A stretch of DNA of 64,000 nucleotides from Legionella lytica. Its GTDB lineage: Bacteria > Pseudomonadota > Gammaproteobacteria > Legionellales > Legionellaceae. The DNA lies in the NCBI RefSeq assembly GCF_023921225.1, contig NZ_CP071527.1, positions 2,322,501 to 2,386,500 of the forward strand, in the 5' to 3' direction. Below are positions 26,711 to 33,658 of the stretch, one piece after another. A program made the position numbers and the translations under genes. Numbering within the stretch: position 1 is the stretch's first letter; the number at the start of each line of letters is the position of its first letter. The notes beneath the pieces were generated by a model that did not search any database, was not told where the DNA came from, and saw nothing but the letters and a program-made list of their open reading frames with translations.

Positions 26711-27361
26711 ATGAAAATTAACGAGTCGCTACCACAATACCATGGACAGTCCAAAAAACAGACCAACCAGCAATCATCTGTTGGCTTTGAACATTGGTTA
26801 AATAACCCTGCCAAGCAAAGTAGCGGAGATGAATATTATTGGCAGCACCAAACTCAGCTACAACAGTCCGAGTTACACTTTGATGCGAAGCCATTGCAAA
26901 CACTGAAAACAGAACAGCTGCTTTCTAAGCAAAATGAGCCTGTATTCTCCCCTTCTGCCCAGGTCCAGAAACCTCAACATGTTGCCTTACAAAATACATT
27001 AATCACTCCAACGGCGGATACCACTTCCCCCTATTCACCTGAAAATAAATTGATCCCACTTATGACTGAGCTAAAGCACGTATTGGAACAATCATCGTTA
27101 CCAATGCAAACGAGCCAATCCACTCAGAATGCCTCAACAATCAAAGAAGCTAATAGCATCTCAAATAGCATGATGACAAGTGCCCTACAGTTTAAAAACA
27201 ATCACCTGTTTATTCTGGGAGAACAAGCAGAACTAACCCTAAATCTGCACACATTAAATAAACAAGAACAGAATGAACTCGTGCAGCTCATTCAAAATTA
27301 TTTAAAGAAAAAAGGCTTAGTCTTAAGCCGCTTAACTATTAATGGAGTAAACAATGACTGA
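26711..27361 (+). CDS. fliK: Probable hook-length control protein FliK-like
   Basis: A 216-residue protein starting at the ATG preceded by AGGAAT. An upstream in-frame ATG at 26612 overlaps fliJ by 80 bases and is unlikely. The N-terminal two-thirds are Gln/Ser/Pro-rich and low complexity, and the C-terminal 60 residues are a compact domain (LGEQAELTLNLHTL ... LVLSRLTINGVNN). That plan, and a position just before flgD and flgE, fit FliK. FliK is usually 350 residues or more, so this is short. It would be a secreted ruler acting on FlhB. Confidence 0.6.
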   Translation: MKINESLPQYHGQSKKQTNQQSSVGFEHWLNNPAKQSSGDEYYWQHQTQLQQSELHFDAKPLQTLKTEQLLSKQNEPVFSPSAQVQKPQHVALQNTLITPTADTTSPYSPENKLIPLMTELKHVLEQSSLPMQTSQSTQNASTIKEANSISNSMMTSALQFKNNHLFILGEQAELTLNLHTLNKQEQNELVQLIQNYLKKKGLVLSRLTINGVNND

Positions 27362-27722
27362 ACCAGTTGCGGCAGCAAGCATGGGCCAAGATGAGTACAT
27401 GAAATTATTCATGCAAGAACTAACCTATCAAGACCCGTTAAAACCTATAGATAACCGTGAATTTATGGCGCAAATGGCACAATTTTCTTCCTTGCAGCAG
27501 GCAGCTGGAACTAATGATGGAGTACAGCAGTTATTAAAAATAGCCGAAGAAAATCGGGGCCTTAATCTTTTAGGTAGAAAAGTAAAAATAGAAGGGCAAG
27601 CTCTATCAGGAGAGGTTAAGTCAGTATTTTTACAGCAAAGTGGGGCAATAGAAATAATGGTTTTAGTAGGGGACGAGCATCTCAAGACAAAATTGGACCA
27701 AGTTCTTGAAGTTGAAGCTTAA
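27354..27722 (+). CDS. flgD: Hook cap protein FlgD, short form
   Basis: FlgD caps the growing hook. The 122-residue protein has the N-terminal hook-capping block DEYMKLFMQELTYQDPLKPI followed by DNREFMAQMAQFSSLQQ, and then a short remainder. The typical protein has about 220 residues with a C-terminal Ig-like/tudor part. That part is reduced here to about 50 residues (NLLGRKVKIEGQALSGEV). It overlaps the fliK end by eight bases and is followed by a hairpin. Confidence 0.92.
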   Translation: MTEPVAAASMGQDEYMKLFMQELTYQDPLKPIDNREFMAQMAQFSSLQQAAGTNDGVQQLLKIAEENRGLNLLGRKVKIEGQALSGEVKSVFLQQSGAIEIMVLVGDEHLKTKLDQVLEVEA

Positions 27723-27753
27723 GTGTCTTCTGTACAAGTTTGTCATCCAGCCC

Positions 27754-27783
27754 CGAATTACCGCGCTTGACTGCGGTAATTCG
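27754..27783. repeat. Hairpin between flgD and flgE
   Basis: CGAATTACCGC and GCGGTAATTCG pair perfectly around an 8-base loop. This is the only sizeable break (162 bases) inside the cluster. It may reduce transcription into flgE-fliMNOP or stabilise the upstream mRNA. A related shorter palindrome, CGAATTACCGCAGTAATTC, lies just after the LysR gene near 62091, so it may be a dispersed element. Confidence 0.7.
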
Positions 27784-27884
27784 ACATTCTTGTAGAGCAA
27801 GTACCTATAGATTAATTGAAAGACTTGAACGGGGAAGTTCCGTCAAGTGGAGAAATAAAACATAGCGTTTTAAAAGGAACAAAA

Positions 27885-29135
27885 ATGACCAGTACTTATT
27901 ATAGCAGTCTTTCAGGAATGCTCGCTGCAAGTTACGGATTGCAAAATACCTCGAATAATATAGCAAATATGCAAAGCCATGGTTTTAAACGTAGCGACGT
28001 ATTCTATTCATCTCTCGGTAATGGGCATGGAGAGGAAGGAAATGGGCATGGCGTACGTGTGCAAGGTACCTCGATTAATTTTAAAGAAGGTAATCATCAG
28101 CCAAGCGGTTCTGGTTCTGATTTAGCAATGGTTGGTAATGGTTTTTTTGTAGTGAAACTAAAAAATAATGAATTAGTTTATACTCGTGATGGGCATTTCA
28201 AATTCGAAAATGGCGTTTTGATTGATTATAAAACAGGTGGACAAGTGCAGGGCTACGACTATTCTGGCAATTTGACACCAATCTATGAGCAAGGCCCTAA
28301 AATATCTGCAGGCCAAGCCACCAGAAATATTTTTATTCATGGTAAACTTATACCTCAAAAAAAACCAGAAAACCAACAATCCCCTCTGTCTAAATATGAG
28401 GATATCACCTTTGAGCTAAAAGACATTTACGATGCACAAGGAAATCCCCATACCATTACTTTGAAATTCACAGGCACTGAAAGACCCGATCAAACTGCAC
28501 CACCAACAGAATGGATACTAACGGGTATCAAATACGATAACAAGGATGAGATAAACCCTCCATACACTCAAACAATAGAGTTTGATGGAACTAATGCTAT
28601 TTATCAGGGATTATTAGAAGGCCATAACACCATTCAATTATCTCTAAACGGACAACCAATCTCTGTTTACCTCGGAAATCAATACAATGGAGATGATGAA
28701 CATGTAGTATTAGGTACTGCCTCGACCGATCAAAAAACAGAAACCATTATTGAAATTCACAAAAATGATGGTTACCCCCAAGGCGAGCAAAATGAGCTTA
28801 GAATTAATGAAGAAGGCCTAATATCCTACTACTACACTAATGGACAAATCATTAAAGGTATCTACATAGGCATGGCCTCTTTTGATGATATGGAAAACAA
28901 TTTAATCCAAACGCAAGACAATTTTTTTCGCGCAAAAACAACTCATGGAATTCATTATGGACATGCCAATACCCAAAAGTTAGAGGCTATTCAATCCGGA
29001 TATTTAGAGGCCTCGAATGTTGATCCCACCATGGAGTTTGCCAATATTGTCGTTTTACAAAGAATGTTCCAAGCCTGCTCGCAGATTATGGATATAGACA
29101 AACAATTATTAGAAGAGTTGGAAACTAAATTATGA
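27885..29135 (+). CDS. flgE: Hook protein FlgE-like
   Basis: The axial hook protein. I start it at the ATG with AAGGA upstream; a TTG at 27816 would add a segment overlapping the hairpin spacer. The 416-residue protein has the signature TSNNIANMQSHGFKRSDVFY, the block LAMVGNGFFVVKLKNNELVYTRDGHF, and the C-terminal GYLEASNVDPTMEFANIVVL. The central part is variable, as in hook proteins, and is the segment expected on the surface. FlgE is the outermost axial protein encoded here, because no FlgK, FlgL or flagellin follows. Confidence 0.95.
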   Translation: MTSTYYSSLSGMLAASYGLQNTSNNIANMQSHGFKRSDVFYSSLGNGHGEEGNGHGVRVQGTSINFKEGNHQPSGSGSDLAMVGNGFFVVKLKNNELVYTRDGHFKFENGVLIDYKTGGQVQGYDYSGNLTPIYEQGPKISAGQATRNIFIHGKLIPQKKPENQQSPLSKYEDITFELKDIYDAQGNPHTITLKFTGTERPDQTAPPTEWILTGIKYDNKDEINPPYTQTIEFDGTNAIYQGLLEGHNTIQLSLNGQPISVYLGNQYNGDDEHVVLGTASTDQKTETIIEIHKNDGYPQGEQNELRINEEGLISYYYTNGQIIKGIYIGMASFDDMENNLIQTQDNFFRAKTTHGIHYGHANTQKLEAIQSGYLEASNVDPTMEFANIVVLQRMFQACSQIMDIDKQLLEELETKL

Positions 29136-29839
29136 AGCCCTATCGATTAATTAATGCGGTAGAACTGCAGCAATTAAACCAACAATTTAAACACAAATTG
29201 GATGCATGGAATGGGGAGTACTGCCGTACTCCTCTTGGCTTGCATCTGGCGATGACACCCAAAAACTACCGGGTAGAACAGGCCTATATGCTCCAGGAGC
29301 ATCAGGATGAACTTGCTTGCATCGAAGGTGATTATTTAAGTGTGCTCACCCAGGCAATATTTGCTAGTGAACAATCCGTTTTTCATGCCGCAAGCAAAGA
29401 GCTTTTCCTAAAACTACTCAATAAGTTTTTCCACCGAGAAGACAGCATGCTGCTGCCCTATCAGGGAGAAAATCCAGAGTGGTTTTATGCTGGCTCCACC
29501 AGTGTGCTGCTTACCTTCGCCTGCGGGCAAAATAATTTCACCCTGATTACGAACCCTGATTGGGTTTATCAACAGCTGCCTGCATCACCAAGAAAAGCTA
29601 CCGCTTTGAGTTCTCTTGAGGAAGCATTAGCCGAACAAACCATTCATTTATCACTGGAACTTAGCTCCAGTAATTTATCGATCAAAAGTCTTGCTAGTTT
29701 GCAAGTCGGTGACGTACTAAGCACCAAGCATCCTATTACTGAGCCATTAAGAATACTCCGTGGAACAGCGCTATTCGCTGAGGCTGAATTAGGCCAATCA
29801 GCATCTCATAAATCAATTATTTTAAAGAGGAAATCATGA
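29132..29839 (+). CDS. fliM: Short FliM/SctQ-like C-ring protein
   Basis: A C-ring (sorting platform) protein with a C-terminal SpoA domain, seen in SIKSLASLQVGDVLSTKHPI and the following TEPLRILRGTALFAEAELG. The 235-residue length is well below FliM (about 330) and I do not see the N-terminal CheY-binding helix motif. The middle domain that grips FliG in flagella is reduced or divergent. It resembles SctQ more than FliM in plan. It overlaps flgE and fliN by four bases each. Confidence 0.8.
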   Translation: MKPYRLINAVELQQLNQQFKHKLDAWNGEYCRTPLGLHLAMTPKNYRVEQAYMLQEHQDELACIEGDYLSVLTQAIFASEQSVFHAASKELFLKLLNKFFHREDSMLLPYQGENPEWFYAGSTSVLLTFACGQNNFTLITNPDWVYQQLPASPRKATALSSLEEALAEQTIHLSLELSSSNLSIKSLASLQVGDVLSTKHPITEPLRILRGTALFAEAELGQSASHKSIILKRKS

Positions 29840-30138
29840 GTATTACCGTAAAAAAAGTAAGCCTAAAAGAACATGCCCCCCAAACTGAAGGTCAATTTCT
29901 TAATCAAAACTATTTAGGTTTGGTTGGCGATATTGAAGTGCAATGCACTGTGCGTATTGGTACCTTAAATTTAAGTATTGCTGAATTAAAAGATCTGAAA
30001 TCAGGTCAGGAATTACTGCTTGCTCAAAAAACCGATGAGCCGGTTGAAATTATCTTAAATGACCGTGTAATTGCTCGTGGCGAGTTGATGAGCCATGATG
30101 ACCATTTTGCAGTACAGATTACGGAAATTAATGCATGA
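29836..30138 (+). CDS. fliN: FliN-like SpoA-domain protein
   Basis: A 100-residue protein with a SpoA domain occupying the C-terminal 70 residues (VGDIEVQCTVRIGTLNLSI, LKSGQELLLAQKTDEPVEI, RGELMSHDDHFAVQITEI). It would pair with the FliM-like protein in the cytoplasmic ring that receives FliH-FliI and substrates. The position between fliM and fliO is standard. Confidence 0.92.
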   Translation: MSITVKKVSLKEHAPQTEGQFLNQNYLGLVGDIEVQCTVRIGTLNLSIAELKDLKSGQELLLAQKTDEPVEIILNDRVIARGELMSHDDHFAVQITEINA

Positions 30139-30590
30139 GAAACAGAGTAATGCCTGAGTTTAAAACTGAAAAACAGTCGCTCCTTGCAGTCTATGTGCCG
30201 CGGCTTGTCCGAGGTATCCAGAAACGTAGCGCTCATACTAGAGAAGCCGCAGCACGTAAAGAGGGATATTTAGCACTGTTATGCTTACTCATTTCTCCAG
30301 CACTTCACGCCCAAAGCACCCTGACATTTAAACAAGATCCAATCAATAACATCCATTGGCTTCCTTATTTAGTTGTTTTGTTAATCCTACTCATGGTGCT
30401 CTTCCTCTTGGCAAAGCGCTCAAAAGGTTTAGTAAAAAACCCAATCCAAGGCAAAATCATTGAGAAAATCCCCGTGCATCATAAAATGCAAGTTTACATT
30501 CTTGACTACCAAGGACAACGATTTTTAATTGCCGACAATCAAAATGCCCTAGCTATTCATCCCGTTCAGGAGGTCAAACCTTCATCATGA
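30135..30590 (+). CDS. fliO: FliO-like membrane protein with unusual N-terminal extension
   Basis: FliO helps FliP assemble in flagellar systems. The 151-residue protein has a membrane helix near residues 76-93 (LPYLVVLLILLMVLFLLA) and a cytoplasmic tail with IEKIPVHHKMQVYILDYQGQ typical of FliO. The first 44 residues are Arg-rich and unlike FliO. They are encoded partly by a G+C-rich palindromic stretch (CCGCGGCTTGTCCGAGG at 30198-30214). They precede a second hydrophobic segment ending SPALHA that looks like an original signal peptide. The extension seems to come from a repeat inserted at the old 5' end. Confidence 0.85.
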   Translation: MRNRVMPEFKTEKQSLLAVYVPRLVRGIQKRSAHTREAAARKEGYLALLCLLISPALHAQSTLTFKQDPINNIHWLPYLVVLLILLMVLFLLAKRSKGLVKNPIQGKIIEKIPVHHKMQVYILDYQGQRFLIADNQNALAIHPVQEVKPSS

Positions 30591-31315
30591 TGTTTCTGCG
30601 TATTATTTTTTGTTTTATCTTGTTTTGCCCGTTAACGGTACTGGCTGCTGGAACGAATATAGGTCCAATCCATTTAGATCAGGACAATATTTCTCCGGCA
30701 CTGCAAGCATTCGCGCTGCTTACGGTTTTAAGTTTAGCGCCTAGTATTTTAATTATGCTGTCTTCGTTTACGCGCATTGTGGTTGTGCTTTCCATGTTGC
30801 GAAATGCGCTAGGATTGCAACAGACGCCCCCGAATACTGTGATCATCAGTTTGTCGCTATTTCTGACTTTATTTACCATGATGCCGGTAGCTAAAGCCAT
30901 TTATACTGAAGCGTATCAACCCTATGAAGCACATCAAATTACCACCGAAACTGCGCTTGATAATGCCGTCAAACCCCTAAAAAAATTCATGCTGCGACAA
31001 ACGCGAGAAAAGGACATGAACGTTATTTTGCAATTAGCAAAGGAACCTTTGCCCTCCTCTGCAGAAGAAATTAAATTCTATCAATTGATTCCTGCCTTTA
31101 TCTTAAGCGAATTACAAACCGCCTTTCAAATTGGATTTATGATTTTTTTACCCTTCTTATTGGTTGACCTCATTGTTTCAGGAATTCTCATGACCGTTGG
31201 CATGATGATGATGCCTCCCATGAGTATTTCATTACCGATTAAAATATTGTTGTTCGTTTTAATTGATGGTTGGGATTTGGTTGTTCAGGCTTTGGTGGGG
31301 AGTTTTCAAATTTAG
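30587..31315 (+). CDS. fliP: Flagellar-type export gate protein FliP
   Basis: FliP (SctR) forms the core of the export gate. The 242-residue protein has a signal peptide (IIFCFILFCPLTVLA), four membrane segments, and family blocks LAPSILIMLSSFTRIVVVLS, RNALGLQQTPPNTVI and FQIGFMIFLPFLLVDLIVSG, ending GWDLVVQALVGSF. It completes the FliPQR set with fliQ and fliR at the other end of the cluster. It is the last gene of the cluster. Confidence 0.97.
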   Translation: MMFLRIIFCFILFCPLTVLAAGTNIGPIHLDQDNISPALQAFALLTVLSLAPSILIMLSSFTRIVVVLSMLRNALGLQQTPPNTVIISLSLFLTLFTMMPVAKAIYTEAYQPYEAHQITTETALDNAVKPLKKFMLRQTREKDMNVILQLAKEPLPSSAEEIKFYQLIPAFILSELQTAFQIGFMIFLPFLLVDLIVSGILMTVGMMMMPPMSISLPIKILLFVLIDGWDLVVQALVGSFQI

Positions 31316-31424
31316 CGCCCTTACCCTATTAAGATAAATAGGAAAGGATGTTATTTTGCAAAATATGGTTTTAAGTATTGACTCAAAGTAACTAATTAAA
31401 ATTTAATTTTTACAGGATACTATT

Positions 31425-32138
31425 ATGAAATTATCAAATAAAATGTTAATAATGGCTGGATTTTTATTATTCTCCAGCCATATCATGGCTGAGTCATGGA
31501 ACTCCTATTTCCCTCCTAACAAACAAATAAAAGCTAAAGTCATGGAGTTAACCGCATCTGCAGAAGCAAATAAAATTGTACAAAAATTACAAAAAGGAAT
31601 AGCTGAGCATCAGGAATGGTTCCAATCTTATATAAAAGATCGCAAGCCCGGTGAAACGTTACCCTATCACAGCAATCTGGGAATTACTGAAAATGAGTAT
31701 AAAATATTTCTAGATAATATAAACCATATGAGAATAAAACAAACTGGTACCGTTGATGTTTCATTTCAACAAGAAAAGGATGGTTCCTTCAAAATTAAAA
31801 CAGAACAAAAATCACCCATTAATGGCCTAATTATCGGACAAAAAGCAGTCACCACTCCATTTGGTAAAGCAACAACATACTCCATAATTAATAACTCAAG
31901 CAAAGATGCACCTACAGGTCCATGGAAAGGAGTGCAATGGAGTTTTACTGACTTTGATGAGCAACAAATGGACACAAAAAGCTTTAGTGAAATGAAAGGG
32001 ACGGATGTAAAACTTGCTGTAGGTAAATTATCCAATACTGGTGAAGGAATTCTTTACTATAATGTCAATGATATTGACATGCCTAAGAATAAAAAAATAC
32101 AAATTACTTATGTTATTTTTTATCCTTTAAATAGCTAA
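31425..32138 (+). CDS. Secreted protein of unknown function
   Basis: A 237-residue protein with a clear signal peptide (MLIMAGFLLFSSHIMA) and no membrane segment after it. I do not recognise the mature part; it is Lys-rich and probably beta-rich in its second half. It follows fliP on the same strand after 109 bases and has its own AGGA-like ribosome site (ACAGGATACT). The gap and different composition suggest a separate transcript. It would be exported by Sec, not by the type III gate. Confidence 0.7.
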   Translation: MKLSNKMLIMAGFLLFSSHIMAESWNSYFPPNKQIKAKVMELTASAEANKIVQKLQKGIAEHQEWFQSYIKDRKPGETLPYHSNLGITENEYKIFLDNINHMRIKQTGTVDVSFQQEKDGSFKIKTEQKSPINGLIIGQKAVTTPFGKATTYSIINNSSKDAPTGPWKGVQWSFTDFDEQQMDTKSFSEMKGTDVKLAVGKLSNTGEGILYYNVNDIDMPKNKKIQITYVIFYPLNS

Positions 32139-32147
32139 ATTTTAGCA

Positions 32148-32192
32148 AATCGCACGTAAATCACGGCTTCAAAGACCGGGATTTACGCGATT
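32148..32192. terminator. Hairpin between convergent genes, possible terminator
   Basis: AATCGCACGTAAATC and GATTTACGCGATT pair with a two-base bulge, and a small CGG/CCG stem lies inside. It sits between the convergent secreted-protein gene and the hydrophobic paralogue pair, where a bidirectional stop would be expected. There is no long T-run. Confidence 0.35.
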
Positions 32193-32242
32193 AAATTCAG
32201 TCATACATCTAGACTCAAACGAAAACTTAGGTATTCGCGTTT

Positions 32243-32821
32243 TTAGTAAGACAAACACGTACCGTCTTCATCTTCCTCCGGGTACTCATACTCATCGGTA
32301 TACCCTGTAGTAAAATGGACGGCAGTCGCTACAGAACGAGTAATTAACGATGCAATGCTATGAGGAAAACTCAAGACACCTAAAGCAGCGGCAACAATAG
32401 CTGTCACTAATGCATTCCCAATAAATTGCAAGGTAGTACTTACCAAATCAAATGCTTCATTGGCAAGAGTCGGGTCGTCATAGAGCGATGCGCCAGCGGC
32501 AACTAATAAACAACCTATACCAAACGTCGCAGCCAAGGCTGCAGATAATACTGAAAACACGGCAACAGTGCCTCCAGCGAAAGGATAAACGACTGGTGCA
32601 ATGAACTCGCCAACTGCATGACTCACCTTTTTATAGGGAGTAAAAAAACCAGGCCGCTCACTGTACGTATCGAGAGCTCTCCTCGCAATCTCTTCCATGC
32701 TTCCTGCATCGTTTGAAAATATATAATTCACTTCGCGTTGGCCATATAACCCAAACATACCGTTCCCCAGTATAATGTCTAAAAAATAATCATTATACGT
32801 TTTTGAAAAATATTGTGTCAA
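32243..32821 (-). CDS. Hydrophobic protein, paralogue of its neighbour
   Basis: I do not recognise a family. It has up to 192 residues from a TTG start; an ATG at MFGLYG would give about 171. Three to four hydrophobic segments follow residue 70 (for example AVFSVLSAALAATFGIGCLL), and an acidic tail rich in Glu and Asp ends the protein. It shares the block TYSERPGFFTPYK and the following VVYPFAGG with the next gene upstream. The two are clearly tandem duplicates that have diverged. This layout (short soluble N-terminus, hydrophobic hairpins) is common among Legionella proteins of unknown role. Confidence 0.65.
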   Translation of the reverse strand: MTQYFSKTYNDYFLDIILGNGMFGLYGQREVNYIFSNDAGSMEEIARRALDTYSERPGFFTPYKKVSHAVGEFIAPVVYPFAGGTVAVFSVLSAALAATFGIGCLLVAAGASLYDDPTLANEAFDLVSTTLQFIGNALVTAIVAAALGVLSFPHSIASLITRSVATAVHFTTGYTDEYEYPEEDEDGTCLSY

Positions 32822-32846
32822 ATAGAAAAACAGTATTCATCAACGC

Positions 32847-33386
32847 TTAACGTATCACCGCATGTACTTCTTGAACGCTACCTGACTCTGGCGTGCTCTC
32901 ACCTTGGGAATTGGGAGCTGTTAACATTGAAAAAAGGGTGTAGCCTGAGCGCGTAAGAAAAGAAAAAGGCGTATGAAATAAGCTAAAGGCAAGTAAAAGG
33001 CTACTTATGGCAAATGCCGTTAATCCCAAGCCCGCAATGTGAAATGCAGTCGCTGCATTATCAATCGACTCATCGCAAAACTCATAACTACCGCATAGTG
33101 CAGCTCCCGTTGCCGCTAGTGAAGCACCTACCCCTAGAACGGCCCCAAAAATAACGCAGGCTACAGAAAATCCAGAAAAAACACTCAATGCCGCAGGATA
33201 AACAATATTGGCTAGCAAACTACCCGAAAACTCATAGCCATTTTTATATGATGTAAAAAAACCGGGTCGTGCATTATACGTTTCCATAAATCTTCGGGCA
33301 GGACCTTGCAAAAACCAATCATCATTTTTATCTTTGGCAAAATTAATTACATTCCATACATCTTCCCATGCAACCATCCCAAGCAT
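32847..33386 (-). CDS. Hydrophobic protein, paralogue of its neighbour
   Basis: A 179-residue protein of unknown function with four hydrophobic segments from about residue 58 (VYPAALSVFSGFSVACVIFG and others). The block TYNARPGFFTSYK near residue 35 matches TYSERPGFFTPYK in the downstream paralogue. It begins with ATG after an AGGGAGGGTG ribosome site, stronger than that of its partner. The 25-base gap suggests co-transcription. Confidence 0.7.
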   Translation of the reverse strand: MLGMVAWEDVWNVINFAKDKNDDWFLQGPARRFMETYNARPGFFTSYKNGYEFSGSLLANIVYPAALSVFSGFSVACVIFGAVLGVGASLAATGAALCGSYEFCDESIDNAATAFHIAGLGLTAFAISSLLLAFSLFHTPFSFLTRSGYTLFSMLTAPNSQGESTPESGSVQEVHAVIR

Positions 33387-33658
33387 AAAAACACCCTCCC
33401 TGAGTAGTATTTATACATCATCATAATGTGGGAAATAATTAGCTGTCAAATCCACTTAGCTGCAAATAACCTTACGAATTTATTAATTATTTCTTTAATT
33501 AAAGATATAGCATATTTTGAAGCAAGGAGCTGGTACCGTTTTAATGCAAACATAGTTTGTACTATCCCCGCCCCCAACATTATAGGTTTGCCTTTTTTAT
33601 AAGTTAGGCTTATAGTTCCCCAGTTTTTAACAACCTCACATGACAAGGAACCTTACAT

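Noticed and set aside
33446..33646. Small minus-strand open frame of 66 codons between the hydrophobic pair and the TPR gene
   Set aside because: No ribosome site or protein-like composition, and it occupies the leader of the TPR gene; most likely chance.
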